Of a stretch of DNA of 64,000 nucleotides, positions 46,503-56,725 are shown piece by piece. Source of the stretch: Notamacropus eugenii (Eukaryota; Chordata; Mammalia; Diprotodontia; Macropodidae); the NCBI RefSeq assembly GCF_028372415.1, contig NC_092875.1, positions 52,452,771-52,516,770 on the forward strand, written 5' to 3'. The first letter of the stretch is position 1; each line of letters begins with the position of its first letter. A program made the translations under genes and the position numbers. The notes beneath the pieces were generated by a model, which was not told the DNA's origin, made no database searches, and was given only the letters and a program-made list of their open reading frames with translations.

Positions 46503-47514
46503 TTTTGTTATTTTTTTTTTTTTGTTATTTTTTTTTTTTAATTTAGCTTTTAACATTCATTTTCACAAAATTTTGGGTTTCAAATTTTTCCCCTTTTCTC
46601 CCCTCCCCCCCAAACGCCAAGCATTCTAATTGCCCCTATGACCAATCTGCTCTCTCTTCTATCATCCCTCTCTGCCCTTGTCTCTGTCTTCTCTTTTGTC
46701 CTGTAGGGCCAGATAGCTTTCTATACCCCTTTACCTGTATTTCTTATTTCCTAGTGGTAAGAACATTACAGCTGGTCCTAACACTTTGAGTTCCAACTTC
46801 TTTAGCTCCCTCCCTCTCCACCCCTTCCCTTTGGAAGGCAAGCAATTCAATATAGGCCAAATCTGTGTAGTTTTGCAAATGACTTCCATAATAGTTGTGT
46901 TGTATAGGACTAACTATATTTCCCTCCATCCTATCCTGTCCCCCATTACTTCTATTCTCTTTTGATCCTATCCCTCCCCATGAGTGTTGACCTCAAATTG
47001 CGCTCTCCTCCCCATGCCCTCCCTTCTATCATCCCCCCCCACTCTGCTTATCCCCTTATCCTCCACTTTCCTGTATTGTAAGATAGGTTTTCATACCAAA
47101 ATGAGTAGGCATTTTATTCTTTCCTTTAGTGGAATGTGATGAGAGTAGACTTCATGTTTTTCTCTCACCTCCCCTCTTTATCCCTCCACTAAATGAATCT
47201 TTTGCTTGCCTCTTTTATGAGAGATAATTTGCCCCATTCAATTCTCCCTTTCTCCTCCCAATATCTTTCTCTCTCACTGCTTGATTTCATTTTTTTTTAA
47301 GATATGATCCCATCCTCTTCAATTCACTCTGTGCACTCTGTCTCTATGTGTGTGTGCGTGTGTGCATGTGTGTGTGTGTAATCCCACCCAGTACCCAGAT
47401 ACTGAAATGTTTCAAGAGTTACAAATATTGTCTTTCCATGTAGGAATGTAAACAGTTCAACTTTAGTAAGTCCCTTATGACTTCTCTTTGCTGTTCACCT
47501 TTTCATGTTTCTCT

Positions 47515-48603
47515 TCATTCTTGTGTTTGGAAGTCAAATTTTCTTTTCAGCTCTGGTCTTTTCATCAAGAATGCTTGAAAATCCTCTATTTCATTGAAAG
47601 ACCAATTTTTCCCCTGAAGTATTATACTCAGTTTTGCTGGGTAGGTGATTCTTGGTTTTAGTCCTAGTTCCTTTGACTTCTGGAATATCCTATTCCATGC
47701 CCTTCGATCCCTTAATGTAGAAGCTGCTAGATCTTGTGTTATCCTGATTGTATTTCCACAATACTTGAATTGTTTCTTTCTAGCTGCTTGCAATATTTTC
47801 TCTTTCACCTGGGAGTTCTGGAATTTGGCCACAATGTTCCTAGGAGTTTCTCTTTTTGGATCTCTTTCAGGCGGTGTTCTGTGGATTCCTTGAATATTTA
47901 TTTTGCCCTCTGGTTCTAGAATCTCAGGGCAGTTTTCATTGATAATTTCATGAAAGATGATGTCTAGGCTCTTTTTCTGATCATGGCTTTCAGGTAGGCC
48001 CACAATTTTTAAATTGTCTCTCCTGGCTCTATTTTCCAGGTCAGTTGTTTTTCCAATGAGATATTTCACATTATCTTCCATTTTTTCATTCTTTTGGTTT
48101 TGTTTTGTGATTTCTTGGTTTCTCATAAAGTCATTAGCCTCCATCTGTTCCATTCTAATTTTGAAAGAACTATTTTCTTCAGTGAGCTTTTGAATCTCCT
48201 TTTCCATTTGGCTAATTCTGCTTTTGAAAGCATTCTTCTCCTCATTGGCTTTTTGAACCTCTTTTGCCAATTGAGTTAGGCTAGTTTTCAAGGTGTTATT
48301 TTCTTCAACATTTTTTTGGGTCTCCTTTAGCAGGGAGCTGATTTGCTGTTCATGCTTTGACTTCATGTCTCTCATTTCTCTTCCCAGCTTTTCCTCCACC
48401 TCTCTAACTTGATTTTCAAAATTCTTTTTGAGCTCTTCCATGGCCTGTGCCCATTGAGTGGGCTGGGACACAGAAGCCTTGATTTCTGTGTCTTTGCCTG
48501 ATGGTAAGCATTGCTCTTCCTCATCAGAAAGGAAGGGAGGAAATGCCTGTTCACCAAGAAAGTAACCTTCTATAGTCTTATTTCTTTTCCCTTTTCTGGG
48601 CAT
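47515..48603 (-). CDS. L1/HAL1 ORF1 protein, intact 362 aa
   Basis: Encodes an L1 ORF1p-type RNA-binding chaperone that trimerises and coats the element RNA. The basic N terminus (MPRKGKRNKT) is followed by a long coiled coil, about residues 55-190, with heptad-like E/K/L spacing (AKEVQKANEEKNAF, EKEIQKLTEENSSF). Next is an RRM-like segment starting near RRDNLKIVGLPES. The C-terminal domain has HRTPPERD, ETPRNIVAKF, RITQDLAASTLRDRRAW and RITYPAKLS. Human L1 ORF1p is 338 aa, so length fits a whole protein. The Met at 48603 directly precedes the basic tail and follows the 5' UTR. No downstream ORF2 exists. Whether it is expressed cannot be told. Confidence 0.9.
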   Translation of the reverse strand: MPRKGKRNKTIEGYFLGEQAFPPFLSDEEEQCLPSGKDTEIKASVSQPTQWAQAMEELKKNFENQVREVEEKLGREMRDMKSKHEQQISSLLKETQKNVEENNTLKTSLTQLAKEVQKANEEKNAFKSRISQMEKEIQKLTEENSSFKIRMEQMEANDFMRNQEITKQNQKNEKMEDNVKYLIGKTTDLENRARRDNLKIVGLPESHDQKKSLDIIFHEIINENCPEILEPEGKINIQGIHRTPPERDPKRETPRNIVAKFQNSQVKEKILQAARKKQFKYCGNTIRITQDLAASTLRDRRAWNRIFQKSKELGLKPRITYPAKLSIILQGKNWSFNEIEDFQAFLMKRPELKRKFDFQTQE

Positions 48604-49289
48604 TTTCCCAGCCAGTGACTTGACCTCTGAATATTTTCCTCACACCCACCTCACCTCCTGATCCTCCCAGCCAGTGTTTGGGCTCTGAGATTCAAATGCT
48701 GCTTCCAGCCTCAGGGCTTTGGGCGGGGGCAGGGCTGCTATTCAGTGTGAGATTAAATTCAGATGCTCAGGTGAGGGCAGGGCTGCCTCTCAGGCTCAGT
48801 TCCCTCAGGGAGTTTATGCACAGACCTTCAACAATGGATCCAGGCTCCTGCCTGCTTGGAGAGCCCTGGTCTGCCGCTGCCCCTCAGCTTCTGTCTCCCG
48901 AGGGGGCCCGAGCCATGGGGGCACCCCACTCCCCCCTCGACCCACCAAAGGGACTCTCTCACAGACCCCCGTCACCTGTGGGTGGAGGTACTTGTGCGGC
49001 CGCTGGAGATCCCGTCCCTGAAGCCCGCTCGGATCTGTTCCTCTCGGTGCCGTGGCCACGGCAGGGCTGTACTCAGCTCCCAGTCCCGGCGCCCAGTCCG
49101 CAGCACAAAGGACCTTTTACGAGAGGTTTGCAGGTCTCTCCGGAACAGAAATCTCCCTCGCTCCAATGTTCTGTGGCCTCTGGGTGCAGAATTCGCCGTG
49201 AGTTACTTCTTTGTAGTTGTTCTATGGGTTGTGGGTTCGGAGCTATGTGTATGTGCGTCTTTCTACTACGCCATCTTGGCTCCGCCCCC
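48604..49289 (-). promoter_or_regulatory. HAL1/L1 5' UTR with GC-rich internal promoter
   Basis: The most CpG-rich stretch of the window (especially 48880-49110). L1 elements carry an internal RNA polymerase II promoter here. A 210-codon open frame on the opposite strand (48678-49310) is most likely a composition effect. Confidence 0.7.
49269..49280 (-). promoter_or_regulatory. YY1-like site at the element's first bases
   Basis: GCCAAGATGGCG on the minus strand, about 10 bp from the 5' end. It matches the YY1 core AAGATGGCG. A YY1 site at the same position in human L1 is known to set accurate transcription start. The same motif, slightly varied, opens the copies ending at 8513 and 17172. Confidence 0.65.
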
Positions 49290-49303
49290 AAGAGCACTTT
49301 TTT

Positions 49304-50070
49304 GGAGTAAAAGAGAACTGGAAACAAAATAGATGCCCATTGATTGGGAAGTGGTGAAACAAATTGTGGCATATGAATGGAATAGAATATTACCATTAGG
49401 AATTATTTTTGCTCTTATTAAATTATAATTACAACTAGAGATTGTAAATATGAAGAATATAGAGAAACATGGAGAGAACCTATGAACTGAAGCAAAATGA
49501 AGAAACTAGAAGTAGAAAAGCACTCAAAATGACTTTAGTGATGGAAAGTGAAAGAACAACTGCAAAAAGGAAACCTAATGTTGCAAGAGAAGAGCTGTGG
49601 AGAAATCTCTCCCTTCTTGGCAAAGATAGGAAACTAGGGAGTTACATGGTGGTGTGCTGGAGGTGGCTTGAACAAGTTTCCTCAAACCAATCGTAAAGTT
49701 TTTAACGGGAGCACTTAGATCTGGGAAATTGGCAAACTAGAAATCAAGGACTGATTTATAGTTTTATTTATTGTCTAAACTTAAGAAGGTAAGGAAGAAA
49801 ATATTAATGGTGTATATTCATTTTAAAGGTGTCCTGTGTACTTTGTTTTTCCCCAGAGAGGCAGTTGTTTAACAATTACCAGTACACCCCTGGGTATAAA
49901 ATACTGTATTTAATGTTTGCTTGGTTGAGGAATGGTTTGCTTTCTAAATTAACTTTTCTCTTTATTTTTATTTTTTGTGATAAAGGATGGTGGAGGGGTA
50001 TATTGGGAAATGAAGATAACAGAGAAAAGGTATCACTAAAATTTGTTAAAAAGGAAATCTTTAAAAGAAA
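49304..50070 (+). mobile_element. old L1 ORF2 C-terminal region and 3' UTR, right of HAL1
   Basis: aaatagatgcccattgattg, aattgtggcatatgaatgg and gagaaacatggagagaacc continue the L1 seen at 45815-46488. A 3' UTR follows with ttgtgataaaggatggtgg near 49978. Confidence 0.75.
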
Positions 50071-50489
50071 GAGAAGACAGCATGGAGCTTCCATCTCACA
50101 TCTCAAATTCATGGTTAAAAAGGAAACAAACTTCAGCTTACCATTAGACTAGCAATCAATATTCATACTTCAAAACACTTGGTAGTCTTAGCAACTCTAG
50201 ATTTTTTTTCTCCCAAGGCTTTTTTTTGTCTTTCTTTTCCCTGTGTTTTGATCTCTGCTCCCTGAGACTCCAGGTTCCCATCTGGGCTCTAGGACTTAAG
50301 CCTCTCCCTGGTGTACCAACTTCTAGTTACTTCAGTTTCTGGTCAACAATGGATGATGTGTCTTTACCTCCCCATGTAATTTTTAAGTCTTGTTGTAATA
50401 GAAGCCACAAATACAGTAGTCTGAACCACTCTCTTCTCTGTTCCAAAAGTCTGAATTACAAGGAAGTAGAAAGAAGTCAGGGAGTGAAA
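50071..50489. other. unassigned sequence
   Basis: No recognised repeat or coding domain. Confidence 0.4.
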
Positions 50490-51426
50490 GGAAGATTTTG
50501 CAACCTAAATCTGTAACCTGAGTGACAAACCCATTTGGTAGGGGACCCTCTCTTTATTGGTGGAGATCAATGCTTTATATCTTGTAAAGGGAGAGGTGTA
50601 GCGGGAGATTTGGGGAAAGGAGATATCTATGCTCTTTTGAACTGTTTTGAGTCGATTCAATCTCTTCAGATCTCTTGAGGAGTTCTTTGGGGCATTTCTG
50701 GCTTCCAGCTTCAAGAGAGAAGGTGAATGACGTCAATGCCACTTCAGGTTGCTAAAGGAAGAGTAAGGTTCTGAGAGGAAGGTGACATAAGAGGAGCTGG
50801 TAGTCTCCATCATGTTTCTATTTCAGTTTGCTACACTGGAGACTTAAGGGGATTTCCCCTTGGATGAGAACTGGGATTCTCTCTTTCTTGGTTGAACAGT
50901 TCTCTAATTCCCAGTGGGATAGCTCCTTCACTCTGTATTATCTAGTATATGTTCTTCTATGTATAATTTCTGATTTCTGTTTTGTTATTGACTTGGATAA
51001 ATGGGTTTCTTTGCTAATTCTATTATGTTCATTGTAGAGAACTAGTATTTAGTGGGAAAAAAGTCAGGCTTTGGATATAAAGATTTAGTTTTTCTTTTGC
51101 TCAGTTAATGACCAGCAATCAGAAGTCTGCTTGAACCACATCCTCTAGACTAATAATATTTAAGGAAGCAGATAGGTATAACCCTAGCCCAGTCCCCCTT
51201 ACTCTGAGGAGAACAGAGCAGTCTAGCTTCTGGACCCAGTCTACTGTTTCAATTCCTAGAAGGAATGAAAGTCTTCCTTGGTGAAATATGGGGGTAGGCT
51301 GGGGTGAAAATGATGCTAAAGGTTTCTATTCTGTTTCTCTTCAAATCACACAATGATACCCTTAGGCTATATATGGGGGACAGTCTTTGTTACAAATATA
51401 ATATCATTTTACCCTGTTTTGTCACT
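50490..51426 (-). mobile_element. LTR-like repeat, about 940 bp (copy 3 of 3)
   Basis: Its reverse complement aligns along its length with 10623-11560: shared blocks include cttccttaaatattattag, agaaacccatttatc and the caccaataaa poly-A signal near the 3' end. Begins TGACAAAAC on the minus strand. A solo LTR is the likely nature. Confidence 0.5.
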
Positions 51427-52022
51427 TTTCCCCCCGTTATGAACAAACTCAACAGGACCAAAGATGAGAGGGTGGAGTGGAAATAATGGCCCTCCTGTGT
51501 CAGCATCTTTAATAACCTTCCTGTTAGTCTCTCTTAGTGAATCATCACCTTTGCATGGAAATCATGAGAAGAAAAATTCGAAGCTATTGAGACTGCCAGG
51601 TAATATAAATCATATTTTTGCTAGTAAGCAAGGGAGGCCCATTTCTTTTTAGTCATTGAACTTGAGGTGAGGCATAGAACCACCTCATCATCACTTCATC
51701 TTTTTAATTCATGATCTAAGTCCTTCACAAATCATGGATCAGGCATGCCGGTAGATTCTAGAAGAACACTTCTATTCACACTATGTATATTTCTATGTCC
51801 ACAGACTAGAAACTGGGGAAGGAAATACTACTTCTCTTTTCCTTTTCAACAAACCACAGATGTGTGTGGTAAGGTTTTTCCACTCCTAAAGATATAAAAG
51901 GGAAATGAGAAGACATCTAGGAAATGGGGTTAGAGAGTAATATGTCCCCAAAGAAATCTTTGCTCAAGTTTCCTTTTCAATTTATTCCTTATAAAATAAA
52001 CTTTGTGGTTACAGTATACTAG
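51427..52022. other. unassigned sequence
   Basis: A few frames of about 60 codons without recognisable domains. Confidence 0.4.
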
Positions 52023-52696
52023 GGGTGTAGAGTACATTCAGGGAAGACTAGTACCTCTGGTGTGGGGGTTTCTGAGTCCTTTTCAGAGATGATTTCCACC
52101 TTTGCTGTCCATCTGATCACCCAACTCTCACCTGTGACTCCAAGAAGCTCTAGTATGCACAGTGGCTACACCCCAATCAACAGTTTTGGCAGATATGCTA
52201 AACCAGGTTGAGAGTAACTAAGGGGTCTCAGATCTTTTGTTAGTGGATGTCTACTCCAAACATGTGAAGACTTCCCTTGGTGCAATGGGTGGATGGGAAC
52301 AATTTGTTCCAATGGCCACACAGGCAGTTGAAGGAGACATTTGGGGTGTTTAGAACTTAGTTAGACTTAGAAGAAACCAGTGTCATCTACTGTATCCAAA
52401 GCCATCACCAGTTTTCTCAATTTGTCAAAGCTCCTGGACTCTGATGACTCTGGAAGACAGAGTCCCAAGATTTTGCCCAACTCTGCCTCACTTAAACTCA
52501 ACATACCATTTTACTTTTTTTTTTTTTTTTTACTAACCTCAGAATTCTGTGGTTACAGGCAAGTGATGAAACAGCAGGTGAGGATACATTGGGAACTATT
52601 GTCACAACCTTTCACACAGGCAGCCTAGGCCATAGGGTCATCTTTTCACTGGACATAGGGGTGAGATTTGGCAGCCCCCTGGGTGTCTGAGTAGCT

Positions 52697-52856
52697 TTTT
52701 TTTGGAGGAGGGAAGGCGAGGCAATTGGCATTAAGTGACTTGCCTAAGGTCACACAGCTAGTAAATGTCAAGTGTGTGAGGCCGAATTTGAACTCAGGTC
52801 CTCTTGACCCCAAGGCCTATGCTCTATTTACTGTATCACCTATCTGCCCCTCCCCA
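52697..52856 (-). repeat. tRNA-type SINE inside the LINE
   Basis: A T run, then gaggcaattggcattaagtg, cacacagctagtaaatgtca, atttgaactcaggtcctctt and a gcccctcccc end: a reverse full-length marsupial tRNA-derived SINE. Confidence 0.85.
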
Positions 52857-53085
52857 CCCTCAAACAGTTTTTTTAAGGATTGTACTACTCACCTCCTGGT
52901 ATGAGGAAGGGGCTAGAAAATGTCCCCTAAAAATTGTCTGCTTACTCAACTCTGGCTTTATTACCTTGGAGGACATGGATCCCACCCTGTGGTTGAAACA
53001 CAAAAAAAAATGTACAAGAACTTTTGCAAAGATGATTTCATTCATTATCGGTTCATGATATGTGCTTATGTTTGTGAATAACACA
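52857..53085. other. unidentified insert between SINE and LINE
   Basis: Absent from the corresponding place in the LINE copy at 17752 (between about 18440 and 18475). Open frames on both strands (84 and 104 codons) lack recognisable domains. Confidence 0.4.
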
Positions 53086-53799
53086 AAATATATAGACCTG
53101 AAAGATGAACAGATCTTGTTCTGAGAGAATTCAGTAAATATTGCATTCAAATAGGAGCCAAGGCTGGGAAACAAAAGTCAGCTTACTGAAATCTGAGCTG
53201 GATGCACATTTTTCTGGAGGGGCCACAGTGAAGGGGAATGCTGTGAAGCCAGTGTAGGTTTTGGAATCAAAACTAATCTAGTCAACATACTTGTTTGCCC
53301 ATCAAAAGGAGTGAATGACAGTCTCATGACAATGCAATTGCCACTTCAGGAAAGTGCCACATCATCATAATCATATGTGTATGATTATGTGCATGCTCCC
53401 ACCATGAAGAGACCTGTGGAGGCCCACTGTGGAGACATATGGAGACACATCATCAATGTGCCCAAAGAGATTATAATTCTGGGTGATTTTAATGCAAGAA
53501 AAGGCATAGACTATGAGACATGTCATGGAGTTTTTGGGAGGAATGGGGTCAGAAACAGCAGCAGTAATGGTCACTTACTACTGAAGGCCTGTGTATGTCA
53601 TGTCATGACCTTCTCATCACCAGTGCTGTCTTCTGTTTACCTAAATGCAAAAAACTTCATGGATGCACCCTTGCAGCAAACATTGGCATTTGATGGACTA
53701 TGTCATTATAAGGAGAAGAGATAGACAGGATGTGAGAGTCATGAAGACAATGCGTGGTGCAGAGTGCTGGACTGAGCATAGACTTGTCCTGTCCAACCA

Positions 53800-54456
53800 A
53801 TCATCATATTTGGAGATACTCTCTTTCCCAGAGCTAAAGCCCAGAAAGGAGACTGTGCCCTGAGCTTGGCATAACAACAGTCCCGGTGCTTTGGATGATC
53901 TCACCCTCTGACCATCACCAAGTGTTCACTGATAGATTTATGATTTTCATATAAATCAATAACTTTTTAGATTTGTTGGAGAAATGTTTCCATCCATCAC
54001 ATCTCTTGACATGCTCATAATTCCTTTTATAACTGCCAAGTGAACAGAACCAGGTACTGCACTCCTGTTCCCGCTATGGTTCTGTACCTCACTGAATAAT
54101 CACAAGGCTCAATGACCCATAAAAGAATCAATTTAAGAACTATTCCCACAGGACCCAGGAATGCTTGTAATGTCCACACATGAGCTGGCTCTGTGGACTG
54201 GTAAGAATGATTGTGTCATGGTCTAGTCTACTTGTGGCTTTTTATGTAAGACCTCCCTTTATTCCAGCATACTAAGTCCTCCTTCTCTGGAGGAGGGCTT
54301 CTGTTTGTAAGTGTTTTCCTCATTCTCAAATTTATTAAACCTCTGTTTAATCCATGAAACACCTGCGTCTGGCCTATTCTGTTTTGCTCTGGCCATTCCC
54401 AGGTTAGAGCCTGGTTGTCAAAGCTGAATAGGTAAGACAACTACCAGAAAACTTAA
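53800..54456 (+). mobile_element. LTR of an endogenous retrovirus-like element inside the LINE
   Basis: The LINE alignment stops near 53800 and resumes at tcaacagattaaa (54458). The insert has a TATA-like ttttatgtaag near 54240 and a poly-A-like tttattaaacctctg near 54330, followed by a U5-like stretch. No viral coding sequence is present, so it is probably a solo LTR. Ends are approximate. Confidence 0.5.
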
Positions 54457-55374
54457 TGTCAACAGATTAAAGTGTTTATTTAAATTTGAAGAATTCATTG
54501 CTAACTGGATAGGAGGGAAAGCTGAGCCAACAGAAAGTTGGTAGCAGTGAAGCAGAAAAGGAGTGGACAGCTTTCAGAAATTTGATATACAGATCACTGC
54601 ATTTACTCTTCTGGGTCAGAACACTCCCAGACATCTTGATTAGTCTGATGAAAATGATGGGGAAATCCAGAAGCTGCTAAACATAAAACGAGAACTTCCC
54701 AAGATTTACGAGTAAGATACTTAAGTCTCTAAGAAGGTGGTGTTTTACTTCACCAAAAGTAAAGTGTAAGCAAAGCTTAGAGATATGCAGGATTCTTGGC
54801 TCAGTAGATGAAATTCAGTTTTATGTTGATAGTCACAATTCAAACACTTTTATAATGCCCTGAAGGTCATTTAAGGGCCAAAGATCTATGCATCTCAGCT
54901 ACTTAGTGCTGATGGAGCCACAATGATTAGTGATCAGGACATGATCTTGGAGAGATGAGTTGAACACTTTCATAGTACTCTCAACAGACTGTCATCAACC
55001 AATGCTGAAGACATTGACCATATACCTCAGTTAGAAGTCAATCCCTCTCTAGCCAAATTTCCAGTTGAAGAAGCAGTTTTTGAATGCCATTAGGCTCCTC
55101 TCGTTGGTAAAGCACCTGGCATTGACTCCAGTTTTGCAAGTTTTGCAAGGTTGGGAATCCACTGCTTATACAAAAGGTGCCAGAAATTCTCTGGGTAGAG
55201 GAAGTTATCCCTCAGGAATTTCAAGTATACATCCATTATCCATCTCTATAAAAGTAAAGGAAATAGATTGTCCTGTGATATTCTGAGCTTGTATTGGTCT
55301 GATCAGTCACAGTTGGACACGCTGTTAAGCTGACTCTGGCAAAGTGATGTAATTTTGGACAACAACCAACCAAC

Positions 55375-55545
55375 GCTGAAGTATATTGTATCAATTTTGC
55401 TGATTAAAACACTTTTCCTTTTTATTATTTTTTATATAAAATGGTTCTCTGGGAGGAGAAAATATGCTAAAAGATGCAGAGGGGGAGATAATAATGGGAA
55501 AATTTTGGGTATTGTAAAAAAAAAAAAGACTTAAAAAAGGGAAAG
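55375..55545 (+). mobile_element. L1 3' UTR fragment
   Basis: ttctctgggaggagaaaat with a preceding pyrimidine run and a closing A run (55517-55528) resembles the forward L1 3' end. Confidence 0.5.
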
Positions 55546-56522
55546 TGATCTGAAAACAGAAGCCACTGCAAGGTAAGAAATCTGAGCTAGGTAGAAAGTG
55601 GATTTCATATGTTAATATCATAAGCAATATTCCATTCCATGCCCTAGATTGAATTCAAAAGTGATTCATGAGATATTAATCAAAGTTGTTTTTTCACCAA
55701 ATCTGTTGAGAGCACTGGGACCTCTTGTAAGCTGAGCAGCCTCCTCCAGCCAGATGAGATAATGCAGCATCTTAGAAAAGGATAATCTAGGGCATGTACC
55801 AGAAAGAGTACTTTGCAAGGCTTGCTCTAGTAGCTTGAGTAGAATACAACCTGACAGCATATCCAGTTATTGCACCAAGATAATGGAATTTTCTTATTGA
55901 ATAATTCTCACAGTGACATACTGTCATTTTGGAGCCTTCAGGAAGGCAGCACTTGAGCCACAAAATCAATGATCCTCAGTGTGGGGCCAGTGTCACACAA
56001 TTTCCTTACCTTATGACCTCAGGATTCTGTGACTTGAAAAGAAAAGAAAACCAACATACATTAACAGTACTTGTAAAACATGGCAACATGTAAAGCATCA
56101 CCTGGCAGGGTACTTCAGGGACAAAATGCCTGTGTTACTACAAAAGACATAATACATGTACAGTACAAGAATATGTGCATAACCATAGTACACAGCTCAT
56201 AATCATAAACCACAAAGCAAAACTGACTGTAACGATCACATTTCCCGTAGGTATTTATTTAAAAAAAAATACAAGATAACTCATTGTAAGTATTAATATA
56301 CAAAGAAATAAACAATGGATAAAACAAGAATCCAACATTGCTATAGCATGAACATAACACACATAGACGAATTAATATGACAGCAAAAAAATTGAATAGC
56401 CCTTAATGACTCAAATGTGCATTAATCAGCATATGTAGCAATAAAATGTATTTACACTTCACATGGGCAAGCAGTAGTATTGTTGCCTGGACACGTGTTA
56501 CTTTTCTTCCCTGTTACATAAT
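55546..56522. other. unassigned sequence
   Basis: Overlapping minus-strand frames at 55666-55969 have no recognised domain. The 56140-56400 part is AT-rich. Confidence 0.4.
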
Positions 56523-56725
56523 GGCTACCATTTACATAATGTTTTAAAGTTTGCAAAGTGCTTTATAATTATTATTTCATTTTATCTTTTTAACAACCCT
56601 GGAAGACAGGTGCTTTATTCCTATTTGACAGATGAGGAAATTGAGGAACAAATCAATTAAGTGACTTTCCTAGCATCACATAGCTAGTCACATAACCATA
56701 TGTCTGAGGAGGGATTGGTTTTTTT
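56523..56725 (-). repeat. MIR-like SINE, split by an L1
   Basis: taatgttttaaagtttgcaa, ttgacagatgaggaaattga and acatagctagtcacata are reverse MIR blocks. The L1 3' end begins just after. Confidence 0.75.

Larger units (their letters stand above)
46503..49289 (-). mobile_element. complete HAL1 (half-L1) retrotransposon
   Basis: A 2.79-kb element bounded by an exact 14-bp target-site duplication. Minus-strand order: 5' end gggggcggagccaagatggc, GC-rich 5' UTR (49289-48604), open ORF1 (48603-47515), then about 1 kb of GA-rich inter-ORF and 3' sequence and an A-rich tail (46503-46540). There is no endonuclease or reverse transcriptase, so it must rely on L1 ORF2p supplied in trans. Exact flanks, long tail and open ORF1 suggest recent insertion. 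It landed in an older, oppositely oriented L1. A locally deleted full L1 is the alternative; the matching 3' part in other HAL1-like copies argues for a propagating family. Confidence 0.8.
52023..55370 (+). mobile_element. C2H2-finger LINE, second long copy (interrupted and internally deleted)
   Basis: Starts with the same 5' sequence as the copy at 17752 (ggtgtagagtacattcaggg here, ggtgtaggctgcatttagtg there; then gaagactagtacctctgg in both). It includes the endonuclease section (53090-53800, with IILGDFNARKG near 53480, MDYVIIRRRDRQDVRVMKTM near 53698 and a WTEHRLV block). It loses most of the reverse transcriptase (55275 joins near the 3' end) and ends with gatgtaattttggacaacaa and an ACC-rich tail. 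A SINE plus unknown DNA (52697-53085) and an LTR (about 53800-54456) interrupt it. Confidence 0.75.

Noticed and set aside
48678-49332. Open frames of 210 and 158 codons on the plus strand
   Set aside because: They lie antisense to the HAL1 5' UTR in its GC-rich part, show no domain, and are best explained by base composition. A transcript from an L1 antisense promoter is not excluded.
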